A stretch of DNA of 64,000 nucleotides from PWVB01 sp964530185 (GCA_964530185.1 CAZHBB010000003.1:15380-79379), one strand, 5' to 3'. Shown: positions 23,917 to 33,298, counted from the first letter of the stretch. Program-made: numbers and translations. The notes: a model not told the origin generated them from the sequence alone.

Positions 23917-26520
23917 TCAGACGATGGCTTCTACCTCCGGCTCCAGAGCCTTGGAGAAGCTCAGACCCTCCTGACCTTCGGCATAGTCCACGTAGATCGT
24001 ATCTCCTGGCCCAAACCGACCTTCCAACACGGCCAACGCCAGCGGATCCTGCAATTCACGCTGAAGCGCTCGCTTCAGCGGCCGCGCACCAAACACCGGA
24101 TCATAGCCCTTGTCGGCCAGGTACACTTTGGCACCCTCTGAGAGCACGATATCCATCTGTTGCTGCTTCAGCAGCCTCCTCAGACGCTCCACCTGGATAT
24201 CGACGATGGCCAACAGATCCTCCTTCGTCAGGCTGCTGAACAGGATAACCTCATCGATCCGGTTCAGGAACTCCGGCCTGAACGCACGATCAAGCTCCTG
24301 CATAACCTGACTGCGGGCAGCCTCCGGCCCCATCTCCTTGATCCAGCGGCTGCCGATGTTGCTGGTCATGATGATGATCGTGTTGGTGAAATTCACCGTT
24401 CGGCCATGTCCATCCGTCAGTCGGCCTTCATCTAACAACTGAAGTAACACATTGAAGACCTCGCTATGCGCCTTTTCAATCTCATCCAACAGAATGACGC
24501 TGTATGGACGACGGCGCACAGCCTCTGTAAGCTGACCACCTTCCTCATAGCCCACATATCCAGGCGGCGCGCCGATTAAGCGTGACACCGTATGGCGCTC
24601 CTGATACTCGCTCATGTCAATGCGGACCATCGCCTCCTCAGTGTCGAAGAGGAATTCGGCCAACGCACGTGCAAGCTCCGTCTTCCCGACGCCGGTCGGC
24701 CCCAGGAACAGGAAGGTTCCGATAGGTCGATTGGGGTCTTGTAACCCGGCGCGTGCCCGACGCACCGCATTGGAGACTGCCGCCACCGCCTCGTCCTGGC
24801 CGACCACCCGCTTGTGCAGTTCCTCCTCCATTCTCAGGAGCTTCTCACGCTCGCTCTCCATCAAGCGCGATACAGGGATGCCCGTCCAGCTAGAGACAAC
24901 CCGCGCGATCTCCTCTGGCCCAACCTCGTAGTTGAGCAATGGATGGTCCCCCTGGACCCTGCGCAGGGCCTCTTCAGCTTTAGCGAACTCCTCCTGAAGC
25001 TCATGGGCACGCCCATAGCGCAGCCGCGCAGCCTCCTCGAAGTCCTGGGCCCGCTCAGCGCGCTCGATATCCTGCTGAAGTTGCTCCATCTCCTTCTGCA
25101 GGGCCTGGATTCTCTCAATGTGTTCCTTCTCCTGCATCCATTGCGCTGTCAAGGCCTGGCTTCTCTCGCGTAACTCGGCGAGTTCACGCTCGAGCTCCTG
25201 CAACCGTTTCCGGCTCGCTTCATCCTTCTCCTTGCGCAACGCTGTCCGCTCGATCTCCAACCGCATCAGCCGCCGGTCGATCTCATCCAGTTCCGTCGGC
25301 TTGGAGTCAATTTCCAATCGCAACCGAGCCGCAGCCTCATCGATAAGATCAATTGCCTTGTCGGGCATGTTACGGTCTGTAATGTACCGCTCAGCCAGTG
25401 TGGCAGCCGCGACCAATGCTGCATCCTGGATGCGCACACCGTGATGTGTTTCGTAGCGCTCCTTCAAACCGCGCAGGATGCTGATCGTCTCTATCACGTC
25501 CGGCTCATCCACGAAGACGGGCTGGAAGCGCCGCTCCAAGGCCGCGTCCTTCTCGATGTACTGCCGGTACTCATCGAGGGTTGTTGCGCCGATGGTATGC
25601 AGTTCACCTCGCGCCAACATGGGCTTGAGGATGTTGCCGGCATCCATGGCACCCTCTGCACGCCCTGCTCCAACAACCGTGTGAAGCTCATCGATAAAGA
25701 GAATGATCTTTCCCTCCGATTGAGCTATGGCGTTGAGCACAGCCTTTAGGCGCTCCTCAAATTCACCACGGTACTTTGCCCCAGCGATGAGCGCTCCCAT
25801 ATCAAGCTGGAAGATCTCCTTATCACGCAGACTCTGAGGGACGTCCCCGCGCACGATGCGTTGGGCCAGGCCCTCAACAATGGCTGTCTTACCTACCCCG
25901 GCATCTCCCACCAACACAGGATTGTTCTTGGTTCGCCGGGAGAGAATCTGCATGACCCGTCGGATCTCCTCGTCTCGCCCGATGACCGGATCGAGCTTCC
26001 CCTGATGAGCCAACTGCGTCAGATTCCGTCCATATTTCTGCAGGGCATCATAGGTCGCTTCCGGCGTAGGTGTCGTCACGCGCTGAGACCCGCGAATGCC
26101 GCTCAAAGCACGTAACACACCCTCACGGTCAATCCCCTGTGCAGCGAGGAACCGCGCGATCTCTCCCGCGCTTGAATCGGCCATCGCCATCAGGACATGC
26201 TCTGTACTGACATACTCATCGCGCAATGACTGCGCCTCCCGTTCTGCCATCTGCAGAATACGCGAAACCGCTGGCGACACCCCGACCTGTCCGCCTCGCG
26301 CTTGTGGTTTGCGGTCGATCATCTGCTCGAGATCGCTCCGCAAGCGTTGTGGGTCGGCTCCCAGCGCGAGTACAATGCGGGGCACGACACCATCAGTCTG
26401 CTCAAGCAATGCCAACAGCAGATGCTCTGGGTCGATCTGCGGGTTACCCCGCTCCGTCGCCAACCCCTGAGCTCGTAGCAATGCCTGTTGTGTCTTCTCT
26501 GTATACCGATTAGGATCCAT
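23917..26520 (-). CDS. clpB: ClpB protein disaggregase
   Basis: 867 residues, normal for ClpB, the AAA+ hexamer that pulls proteins out of aggregates with DnaK. The order is: Clp N-domain repeats (about 1-145), first AAA domain with GDAGVGKT, a coiled-coil M domain rich in Glu, Arg and Leu (about 400-530), and the second AAA domain with GPTGVGKT and a C-terminal small domain. The start at 26520 is fixed by GGAGGT six bases upstream and by the family start MDPNRYTEK; an upstream ATG would add 17 unrelated residues. No CIRCE element precedes it. Confidence 0.96.
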   Translation of the reverse strand: MDPNRYTEKTQQALLRAQGLATERGNPQIDPEHLLLALLEQTDGVVPRIVLALGADPQRLRSDLEQMIDRKPQARGGQVGVSPAVSRILQMAEREAQSLRDEYVSTEHVLMAMADSSAGEIARFLAAQGIDREGVLRALSGIRGSQRVTTPTPEATYDALQKYGRNLTQLAHQGKLDPVIGRDEEIRRVMQILSRRTKNNPVLVGDAGVGKTAIVEGLAQRIVRGDVPQSLRDKEIFQLDMGALIAGAKYRGEFEERLKAVLNAIAQSEGKIILFIDELHTVVGAGRAEGAMDAGNILKPMLARGELHTIGATTLDEYRQYIEKDAALERRFQPVFVDEPDVIETISILRGLKERYETHHGVRIQDAALVAAATLAERYITDRNMPDKAIDLIDEAAARLRLEIDSKPTELDEIDRRLMRLEIERTALRKEKDEASRKRLQELERELAELRERSQALTAQWMQEKEHIERIQALQKEMEQLQQDIERAERAQDFEEAARLRYGRAHELQEEFAKAEEALRRVQGDHPLLNYEVGPEEIARVVSSWTGIPVSRLMESEREKLLRMEEELHKRVVGQDEAVAAVSNAVRRARAGLQDPNRPIGTFLFLGPTGVGKTELARALAEFLFDTEEAMVRIDMSEYQERHTVSRLIGAPPGYVGYEEGGQLTEAVRRRPYSVILLDEIEKAHSEVFNVLLQLLDEGRLTDGHGRTVNFTNTIIIMTSNIGSRWIKEMGPEAARSQVMQELDRAFRPEFLNRIDEVILFSSLTKEDLLAIVDIQVERLRRLLKQQQMDIVLSEGAKVYLADKGYDPVFGARPLKRALQRELQDPLALAVLEGRFGPGDTIYVDYAEGQEGLSFSKALEPEVEAIV

Positions 26521-26780
26521 CCTACACCTCCAACTACCGCCAACGTGGTGTCCCATAAGATGACGCAACATGGCACCACATCAACGTTAGCCTTGTTCTT
26601 CTCCTACAGTTAGTAGCGGGGATGAGACACGGAGAACTCCCTCTATCCATCCTGATAGAGCAAGATTCCGTACTTCTCCCTCGCCGTAACCATGGTACGG
26701 GTTCAACGTTAGAATAGGATAAACAAAGTATCAGAATCACATTGGAAGCCTATACTCAGCTTGCCAGCCCCAAAAGATCA
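26521..26780. promoter_or_regulatory. clpB upstream region with inverted and direct repeats
   Basis: This gene-free stretch holds four notable elements. CTCTATC (26641-26647) and GATAGAG (26654-26660) form a 7-bp inverted repeat. CCGT, ACCATGGT and ACGG (26684-26700) form a near-palindrome. TCAACGTTAG occurs twice in the same orientation (26581-26590 and 26703-26712). I could not find a convincing minus-strand -35/-10 pair or CIRCE. These are candidate sites for heat-shock control of clpB. Confidence 0.4.
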
Positions 26781-26808
26781 TTGACACACTCAAAGGCAAG
26801 CCTATAAT
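26781..26808 (+). promoter_or_regulatory. Consensus promoter of the GNAT gene
   Basis: TTGACA (26781-26786), 16-bp spacer and TATAAT (26803-26808): both hexamers are perfect consensus. The predicted leader is about 60 bases, ending in GGGGAGAG before the ATG at 26875. Confidence 0.85.
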
Positions 26809-26874
26809 TGATCGCATTATTCTATCCCTGACCGCCACTCATCAGACGGTAGCAGGAGAGAGGGGAGAGTTCAA

Positions 26875-28032
26875 ATGACAGGGAAGTTGGCAATTATTCC
26901 GGCAGAATCGGCCGCGGAGAAAGACGAGTTGATCAAGTTCCAGTGGCAAGTCTACAAAGGAGACCCTTATTGGGTCCCACCGCTTATGTCTGAGCGACGC
27001 ACATTGCTCGATCCCGAGCGTCACCCTTTTCACGAACATGCAAAGGTTCGGTACTTCACTGCACGGCGTGATGGCCGCATTGTGGGCACCATCGCAGGCA
27101 TCATCAACCACCGGCACAACGAGTACTGGAATGACCACACAGGGTTCTTCGGGCTGTTCGAGGTCCTTCCTGGTGAAGAGGAAGCCGCCCATGCACTGTT
27201 ACGCACGGCTGAGGCCTTCTGCCGCGATGAGGGCATGGACGCTATCCGGGGTCCCATGAACTTCTCCCAGAACGAGGAATGCGGCCTCCTGGTCGACGGC
27301 TGGAATGGGCCGCCTGTCATCCTGATGCCGTACAACCCTCGCTACTACGTAGACATGATCGAAAGCGCCGGCTATAGCAAAGCTCAGGATCTGCTTGCCT
27401 ACCTGACCGATCTACGGCAGATCCAGCCGGACGGAACAGGGGTCAATCCCAAACTCCTGCGTGTGGCCGACCATGTTCGGCGCCGGGGTGACATCACCAT
27501 TCGCACTCTGGACATGAGGCACTTCCAACGGGATGCCGCGCTTTTCAAAGAGATCTACAACAAGGCCTGGTCCAAGAACTGGGGGTTCGTTCCCCTCACC
27601 GAGGGGGAGCTGGAAAATGAGATCATGGAACTGAAGCCCATCGTCGATCCCGAGATTACCTTCTTCGTCTACAAAGGCGATCAGCCGGTGGCGGCTGGTC
27701 TCCCGCTCCCCGATCTCAATCAAGCCCTGCATCGAGCCTATCCAAGGCCTGATGTCCCTGAGTGGTGGACCATGGCCAAATTGCTCTACTACTGGAAGGT
27801 CCGCAAAGTCATCACCACTGTGCGGGCATTCGCGGGCGGCGTCATCGAGGACTACCGCGGCCAGGGTCTCCATGCACTGATGATTGTCGAAGGTTTGAAG
27901 CGCTGCGTCAAACGCTACCAACAACTGGAGGTCTCCTGGGTGCTCGAGAGCAACATCCCCATGCGGCAGACAGCCGCCCACATGGGCGCGAAGCTCTATC
28001 GCACGTACCGCATCTACCAGAAACCTCTGTAG
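26875..28032 (+). CDS. GNAT-superfamily acyltransferase-like protein, YghO-like
   Basis: 385 residues. The protein matches a family of long GNAT-like proteins: KFQWQVYKGDPYWVPPL (about residues 22-38), EHAKVRYFTARRDGRIVGTI as the first acetyltransferase strands, the characteristic RGPMNFSQNEECGLLVDG, and a second acetyltransferase-like half ending GGVIEDYRGQGLHALMI, which resembles the acyl-CoA pyrophosphate loop. Function is unestablished; some relatives lie near lipid genes. It is a single gene with its own consensus promoter and a strong hairpin behind it. Confidence 0.75.
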   Translation: MTGKLAIIPAESAAEKDELIKFQWQVYKGDPYWVPPLMSERRTLLDPERHPFHEHAKVRYFTARRDGRIVGTIAGIINHRHNEYWNDHTGFFGLFEVLPGEEEAAHALLRTAEAFCRDEGMDAIRGPMNFSQNEECGLLVDGWNGPPVILMPYNPRYYVDMIESAGYSKAQDLLAYLTDLRQIQPDGTGVNPKLLRVADHVRRRGDITIRTLDMRHFQRDAALFKEIYNKAWSKNWGFVPLTEGELENEIMELKPIVDPEITFFVYKGDQPVAAGLPLPDLNQALHRAYPRPDVPEWWTMAKLLYYWKVRKVITTVRAFAGGVIEDYRGQGLHALMIVEGLKRCVKRYQQLEVSWVLESNIPMRQTAAHMGAKLYRTYRIYQKPL

Positions 28033-28062
28033 AGTCCTCTTCGCGCTTGTGACACAGACACA

Positions 28063-28101
28063 AAGCGCCCATGGGTCTTGTCTTGAGACCCATGGGCGCT
28101 T
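28063..28101. terminator. Long hairpin between convergent genes
   Basis: AAGCGCCCATGGGTCT (28063-28078) and AGACCCATGGGCGCTT (28086-28101) make a perfect 16-bp stem with a 7-base loop. It sits between the GNAT and nitrilase-family gene ends and probably terminates both. There is no long T-run on either side. Confidence 0.8.
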
Positions 28102-28163
28102 CTGACATGCCCTCTGAGTTAGTTGGTGCGCACCACCACCACGATTATTGACACGGATGTCCT

Positions 28164-28976
28164 TTAGTATTTCCTCACAATGGGGCGATAGGCCGCAGGC
28201 TGCCGGGCCAATACGATCTGAGACTCTTCACGCCGATGACGGACATCGTCCAGGTCAAGGCGTACAATCACATAGCCTTCCTCCGGCTCCTCCAGTGCCG
28301 CCAACACTTCACCACCAGGCGAGAGAACCGCACTCTGACCAGCAAATAAATAGGACGGCTCCTCTCCAATGCGATTAGCAGCAGCGATAAAGATGTCGTT
28401 CTCGTAGGCCCGAGCCACCAACAAAGTCCGCCAGATGTCAGCGTCCTCCATTTGCCAGGCTGCTGGCAACAGAATGATCTCAGCACCGCTCAGCATCAGG
28501 CTGCGGGCAACCTCAGGAAACGCCAAGTCCCATCCGATCATCACGCCGATGATCCCGACTTCAGTCTCGAAGGGCTTGATCTGGTAGCCTGGACGGAAGA
28601 CCAGACGTTCCTCAGCCGGCAGGTGCACCTTGCGATATTCACCTGCGACCTCCCCGTCTGGGCCGATCAAGACAGCCCCATTATACAGCACCGTTTCCAC
28701 ACTCTCCTTGACCGCCATGCCCACGAGCACATAGACCCCAAACTCGCTGGCGTGCTGTCCCAGGATATTTGTCACGGCACCTGGCACCCGTTGGGCCATC
28801 TGTGCGAAACGCGCTCCACCCTCATAGCCAGTCACTGCAAGCTCAGGAAACACGATGATGTCCACCGGCTGGTCAGTGGCAATACGAGTAATCATGTCGG
28901 CCATCTTGCCGACGTTATCTTCCATCTTGGCAAGCTGAGGCGCCATTTGGACGACAGCAACATTGAGCTCACGCAT
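28164..28976 (-). CDS. Nitrilase-superfamily homologue lacking the catalytic cysteine
   Basis: 270 residues with the alpha-beta-beta-alpha carbon-nitrogen hydrolase fold. The Glu (FPELAVTG, Glu45) and Lys (YRKVHLP, Lys116) of the catalytic triad are present. At the nucleophile the protein reads VMIGWDLAFPE where the family has ICYDxRFPE; the codon at 28533-28535 encodes Gly148. The whole translation contains no cysteine, so no substitute nucleophile is available. Conservation elsewhere is good and there are no frame breaks, so this looks like a functional non-hydrolytic relative and not decay. The start at 28976 has AAGGAG six bases upstream; a GTG two codons earlier is less likely. Confidence 0.85.
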   Translation of the reverse strand: MRELNVAVVQMAPQLAKMEDNVGKMADMITRIATDQPVDIIVFPELAVTGYEGGARFAQMAQRVPGAVTNILGQHASEFGVYVLVGMAVKESVETVLYNGAVLIGPDGEVAGEYRKVHLPAEERLVFRPGYQIKPFETEVGIIGVMIGWDLAFPEVARSLMLSGAEIILLPAAWQMEDADIWRTLLVARAYENDIFIAAANRIGEEPSYLFAGQSAVLSPGGEVLAALEEPEEGYVIVRLDLDDVRHRREESQIVLARQPAAYRPIVRKY

Positions 28977-29051
28977 ACCCACTCCTTTTCATTATGAAGA
29001 TCAGGCCCTTACAAGTCCGCCCGCGCGGGTTCTCGGTGGTCGCCCACCGAG

Positions 29052-30038
29052 TCACAGCCCCGTCTTGGGACGTCGCATGTAAGTCAAGATAGAGGCAAGT
29101 TCCGGCGGCAGAGGCGACACCAACTGTACCTTCTCACCCGTCAACGGATGTTGCAGCAATGCGCTGCTCAGATGTAGAAAGAGCCGATCTGGAAGCATCG
29201 ACTGATACCTATGACCATAGATGCGATCTCCAACAACGGGAAAGCCATACCAGGAGAGATGCACACGGATCTGATGCAAACGCGCGCGCTCCGGTTGCAC
29301 CTCCAGCAGGGTATAATACCTGCCCCGGTCCCGGTAATGTTCGTGGCTTCGGACCCTCGTTCGCACTGGACGCCCTGTCCGGGTGACAGCCAGGCGCCGA
29401 CGCGTATGGCTCAGGTTGCCGATAGGCTCATCGATCAGATGTTCACCCTGCAGCTTACCTTCGACTAGCACCGAATAGGTATAGACGACACGACCGTGTT
29501 TCAGCGCCCGCCGCAGTTCGCGGTAGACCGCTTCATCCTTGGCAATCACGACCAATCCTGAGGCGTCACGATCTATCCTGGTGATCACACCCGCACGTTC
29601 AACGCCTCCCACATGCGCAATGGCCGGATAATGGCGGGCCACCCTCTCTGCCACCGACAGAGGCTCTACACCTTGCCGTCGACCGACAGCCACACCGGCG
29701 GGCTTATCTACGACGAGAAGGGCTGCATCCTCGTAGAGGACCGGGAGTGGTGCGCTTTCCTCATCGGGGATGTTCAACGATGGCGCCCTTAGGACCCGGT
29801 TCACGAGGTTCACTGTCACACCGTCGCCGGCCTGCAGATGCATTCCAAGACTGCGAGGCGCTTTGCCATTCACCAGGATCCTGCCCTCGGCGAGCAGCGA
29901 CCGAATATCCTCCTCCCGAAGATCCGGTCGCCATAGCGCCAACAACTGGTCGAGCCGCAGAGGCTCCTCAGCCACCAGCGAGACGATATCGGACCGCTGT
30001 CGTTCCCCCTCCTCAGTCAAGACCACCGGATCCTTCAA
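29052..30038 (-). CDS. RluA/RluD-family pseudouridine synthase with S4 domain
   Basis: 328 residues. An S4 RNA-binding domain (about 26-85: LRLDQLLALW, RILVNGKAPRS, GDGVTVNL) precedes the catalytic domain. The active-site aspartate is in ITRIDRDASGLVV (Asp156), matching the HRLDxxTSG motif. The rest follows RluD (RVVYTYSVLVEG, HQIRVHLSWYGFPVVGDRIYG). It modifies uridines in rRNA. The gene overlaps lspA by 26 bases; the TTG at 30038 lacks proper spacing from GGAGG, and GTG 30026 is an equally good start. Confidence 0.92.
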   Translation of the reverse strand: MKDPVVLTEEGERQRSDIVSLVAEEPLRLDQLLALWRPDLREEDIRSLLAEGRILVNGKAPRSLGMHLQAGDGVTVNLVNRVLRAPSLNIPDEESAPLPVLYEDAALLVVDKPAGVAVGRRQGVEPLSVAERVARHYPAIAHVGGVERAGVITRIDRDASGLVVIAKDEAVYRELRRALKHGRVVYTYSVLVEGKLQGEHLIDEPIGNLSHTRRRLAVTRTGRPVRTRVRSHEHYRDRGRYYTLLEVQPERARLHQIRVHLSWYGFPVVGDRIYGHRYQSMLPDRLFLHLSSALLQHPLTGEKVQLVSPLPPELASILTYMRRPKTGL

Positions 30039-30582
30039 CCTCCGCCGCGGACAGACGCCGGGGCTCCAACAATATGGAATCCAGAAGCAGCAGACCCACC
30101 CCCACCACTACTGAGGCATCGGCCAAGTTAAACACAGGCCAGGTGCGAAAGGGCCAGAAGTTGACATCCAGAAAATCGACCACGTAGCCTCGCAGCAGCC
30201 GATCGATGATGTTGCCCAACGCGCCACCCACCACGAGGCCCAATGCGAGGTGACTCCACCATTCAGGTCCCACCACCTTCGTCCTGAAAATCACCGCACC
30301 CAACGCAACGAGAATCGAAAAGACCAGGAAGAGGTGCCCCCATCCCGGGAACAATCCAAAGGCAATCCCCGTATTGTGCACAAAGGTAAAAGAGAAGACA
30401 GGTGCCATCCATGAGATCAGATCGACCGGTTCCATTAGAGGAAGATTGGCCGCCACCAGTGCCTTGGTGATTTGATCCAACACCACAACGGCCATAACCG
30501 AGCCATAGAATAGGCCCGTCATCCGGCCCGGCTTTGCCACAACGCGCTCATGCGATAAGGACATCGGCCCTATGACGCCCAT
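30013..30582 (-). CDS. lspA: Lipoprotein signal peptidase (signal peptidase II)
   Basis: 189 residues with four membrane helices. The catalytic aspartates are in GNIIDRLLRG (Asp127) and FNLADASV (Asp155); VLDQITKA and VHNTGIAFGLF are the other family motifs. It cleaves prolipoproteins such as the one encoded at 8607-9164. It starts 7 bases after the DksA-like gene and overlaps the pseudouridine synthase, a common lspA-rluD arrangement. Confidence 0.96.
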   Translation of the reverse strand: MGVIGPMSLSHERVVAKPGRMTGLFYGSVMAVVVLDQITKALVAANLPLMEPVDLISWMAPVFSFTFVHNTGIAFGLFPGWGHLFLVFSILVALGAVIFRTKVVGPEWWSHLALGLVVGGALGNIIDRLLRGYVVDFLDVNFWPFRTWPVFNLADASVVVGVGLLLLDSILLEPRRLSAAEVEGSGGLD

Positions 30583-30589
30583 AGAGACC

Positions 30590-30937
30590 TCACCGCTGCT
30601 GCTCGAGGCGCACCTGACAACTCATACAGTACCGGGCCTCCGGCACCACTTCCAGCCGCGGGAGGTCAATCCGTGTACCGCACGACTCACAGATCCCGTA
30701 CGTACCATCCTCGAATTTCGCGAGTGCGTGTTGTACGTCACGATAGCTCTGCTGCAGGCGCTGAGCCAGGCCGAAATCGCGCTCCTGCTCGAAGACCTCA
30801 GTCGCTGCATCCGCCATGTGGTTGCTGTATCCCACCCCATCCTCACGGACCTCGCGGTGGATGTCCTCCAACTGCGATCGCAGCGCCACGAGTTTCTCCT
30901 CAAGCAATTGACGCAGTTCTGCATAAGATGCTGGCAT
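30590..30937 (-). CDS. TraR/DksA-type zinc-finger protein
   Basis: 115 residues. A helical coiled-coil region (about 5-75) is followed by a four-cysteine zinc finger (Cys83, Cys86, Cys104, Cys107) in the arrangement C-x2-C-x17-C-x2-C. DksA relatives enter the RNA polymerase secondary channel, but the acidic coiled-coil tip of true DksA is not clear here. The start at 30937 follows GGGGAG. It heads the lspA-rluD operon. Confidence 0.88.
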   Translation of the reverse strand: MPASYAELRQLLEEKLVALRSQLEDIHREVREDGVGYSNHMADAATEVFEQERDFGLAQRLQQSYRDVQHALAKFEDGTYGICESCGTRIDLPRLEVVPEARYCMSCQVRLEQQR

Positions 30938-31208
30938 ACCATCTCCCCTAACCGTTCGATGCCCCAAATTCTACTCGAGTTCACATGGAAGACAAGACGT
31001 AATCGTTCACAGTCCCTTCGCTGCGATGATCTGTTACGACGGAACTTGGGAGGAAAGGGGGCGTTCTTCACCCTTCCGTAATCCCTTTGTAACAACAAAC
31101 CTGCCCCCCTGCTGTACAATGAATGTAGCATGTAAGTGCAGTTTTGTGAGTTTGGTGTAGGATTCTGGAAGAATTATACGTTTCTTAGCTTATGCGAGGA
31201 GGATCGAG

Positions 31209-32219
31209 ATGATCAAGAGGCGCTGGTTACCGCTCGTGGTGGTTCTTACTATTCTTGTCGGTCTATTGCCTCAGATGGTAGCGGCCCAAAGTCCAAACTA
31301 TTACACGTCCGTTATCCTGAGCGACATTACATCCGGCGCACCAGTGGTCGGTGGTACATTCACGACTGATCTGAGCCTGTCAATTGTGAATAATGCCACC
31401 CCACAACTCGGGGTGATGGGCGCAGATGTCTGGATCCGCTTTGATCCCACGATCTTAGCCGTGGATGATGCAGACGACAATCCCGCCAACGGCATTCAAG
31501 TTAGCATTTCGACCGAGTTCTTCGGCGGCTCCGTATTTGTCGCCGCCAACGAGGTCACCACCTGCCCCAGCGGTGGAACCTGCGTCCATCTGGCATTGAG
31601 TCACTCGGGCGCCCCTATCACCAACCGCACCGGAAAAATCGCTACGATCACATGGGCTGGACTGGCAGCGGGAGACGGGGGACTTGAGGTCGCACTTCCG
31701 GAGACGGTGCTTGCTGACGTGAACGGGGCAGACGTCCCGATCAACAGCACCACCGTACCCGCTATCGCCGTAGTGGAGCCGGGGACCATCTCGGGTAAGG
31801 TTCTGCGTCAGGGGACACGGACCGATCACGCCAATACTGAGGTCGTGGCCTACAACACAGGTGGTGGCGTTGTTGGCACTGCCACAACCCTGGCTGATGG
31901 TAGCTTCGAGCTGATTGTGCCGATCGGGGGATCCTACCTGGTCCAGGCATCTTACAACGGCTACCTTAAGGCACAGAAGAGCAGCGTCTATGTGGTGGGA
32001 GCTGCTGTTGATCTAGGGACCACCACCATCCTGGGCGGCGATGTCAACGGCGACAACAACGTCAACATCCTCGATATCGTGACGATCATCAGCCGCTACG
32101 GGACCACAGGCTGGGCCCCAACTGAGCCCGCCGACATCAATGATGACGGCGAAGTGAACATCTTCGATCTGACAATCGCAGCAGGCAACTTTGGCCGCTA
32201 CGGCCCGCTGGGATGGTAA
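31209..32219 (+). CDS. Secreted cohesin-domain protein with dockerin-like C-terminus
   Basis: 336 residues. A signal peptide (1-26, ending MVAA-Q) leads to a cohesin-like beta-sandwich (about 30-190: SLSIVNNATPQLGVMGADVW, RFDPTIL, TITWAGLAAGDGG). Next is a carboxypeptidase-regulatory-like fold (about 195-270: GTISGKVLRQG, ADGSFELIVPIGGSYLVQAS). The end is a dockerin with two calcium loops, DVNGDNNVNILD (278-289) and DINDDGEVNIFD (309-320). It could bind another cohesin, and the next gene encodes one. GGAGG sits 8 bases before the ATG. No cellulosomal enzyme is nearby. Confidence 0.85.
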   Translation: MIKRRWLPLVVVLTILVGLLPQMVAAQSPNYYTSVILSDITSGAPVVGGTFTTDLSLSIVNNATPQLGVMGADVWIRFDPTILAVDDADDNPANGIQVSISTEFFGGSVFVAANEVTTCPSGGTCVHLALSHSGAPITNRTGKIATITWAGLAAGDGGLEVALPETVLADVNGADVPINSTTVPAIAVVEPGTISGKVLRQGTRTDHANTEVVAYNTGGGVVGTATTLADGSFELIVPIGGSYLVQASYNGYLKAQKSSVYVVGAAVDLGTTTILGGDVNGDNNVNILDIVTIISRYGTTGWAPTEPADINDDGEVNIFDLTIAAGNFGRYGPLGW

Positions 32220-32251
32220 ACGGCCAATCGACCAAGTAGGGGGATAAAGTC

Positions 32252-33271
32252 ATGAAGTCCAATCGAGTGTTACGTTTGCTAAGCGCATGGCTCCTGCTCG
32301 CACTTGCTCTGTTGAGCACGCCAACGCCCCAGGCTCTGGCGGCCGATCCGGTCGTCAAGATCGTGCCCGCCACCAGCACCATCCAGGTAGGAGAGACCGT
32401 CGTGGTGAGCGTGACGGTGGAAAACGTCAGCAACCTCTTTGGAGCCGAATTCCATCTCTCCTTCGACGCCAGTATCCTCGAGGTCGTTGACGCCGACGCA
32501 GGCACCGGAGGCATCCAGATCAGCATGGGGGACTTCCTTGCTCCGGATTTCGTGGCCCAGAACCTGGCTGACAACGCCACTGGGACCATCGACTTCGCCA
32601 TCTCTCAAATGGCCCCCCACGCTGCAGTGAGCGGCAGCGGCACACTGGCCACGATCACCTTCAAGGGCAAGGCGGCCGGGACAGCCAGCGTGAGCTTCAC
32701 CAGCGTTTTGCTGGCGGACGCGGGCGGAGGACAGATTCCCTCCTCCTCACAGAACGCCACTGTCACTGTGACCAGCGGCGCAACGGCAACTCCCTCACCC
32801 ACCACACCGGCGCCTACGACACCGGCTCCGACCGCTTCGCCGACAACCCCACCTGCGACGACCACCCCACCCTCTTCATCATGCACTATCCAGGGGTACC
32901 ACACGGTACGAGCAGGGGAGACGCTCTACTCCATCGGACGCGCCTATGCCACAGATCCCAACGCCATCGCCGCCTGCAACGGCATTGTCAATCCCAGCCT
33001 TCTTTATGTGGGCACCCGATTGGGAATCCCAGTGGCTCCCTGGTCACCGATCCCACCCGGCCCTGTCGCAGTACGTCAGTTTACCCCAGGTGGCAGCACG
33101 CCTGCCCCCTCGCCATCGACCGGCTGCCGTTATTACCACACAGTCCAATGGGGAGATACCCTGACCGCCATCGCACTTCGTTATGGCTCTGACATCTGGA
33201 GCATTGGTCGCGCCAACTCCATCTACAACCTGAACCTCATCTACGCTGGACAGGTGTTGTGCATCCCATAA
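32252..33271 (+). CDS. Secreted cohesin-domain protein with two LysM repeats
   Basis: 339 residues. After a signal peptide (1-30, ALA-A) comes a cohesin-like domain (about 33-175: VGETVVVSVTVENVSNLFGA, HLSFDASILEVVDAD, TITFKGKAAGTASVSF). A Thr/Pro/Ser linker (about 178-210) joins it to LysM 1 (YHTVRAGETLYSIGRAYAT) and LysM 2 (YHTVQWGDTLTAIALRYGS). LysM binds peptidoglycan or chitin-like glycans, so the protein should tether its cohesin to the cell wall or matrix. It is 32 bases downstream of the cohesin-dockerin gene and probably co-transcribed. Confidence 0.88.
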   Translation: MKSNRVLRLLSAWLLLALALLSTPTPQALAADPVVKIVPATSTIQVGETVVVSVTVENVSNLFGAEFHLSFDASILEVVDADAGTGGIQISMGDFLAPDFVAQNLADNATGTIDFAISQMAPHAAVSGSGTLATITFKGKAAGTASVSFTSVLLADAGGGQIPSSSQNATVTVTSGATATPSPTTPAPTTPAPTASPTTPPATTTPPSSSCTIQGYHTVRAGETLYSIGRAYATDPNAIAACNGIVNPSLLYVGTRLGIPVAPWSPIPPGPVAVRQFTPGGSTPAPSPSTGCRYYHTVQWGDTLTAIALRYGSDIWSIGRANSIYNLNLIYAGQVLCIP

Positions 33272-33298
33272 AGACTACACCAGACTCAGCCGGTCACA

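Noticed and set aside
26521..26780. CIRCE/HrcA element before clpB
   Set aside because: No copy of the TTAGCACTC and GAGTGCTAA arms was found on either strand.
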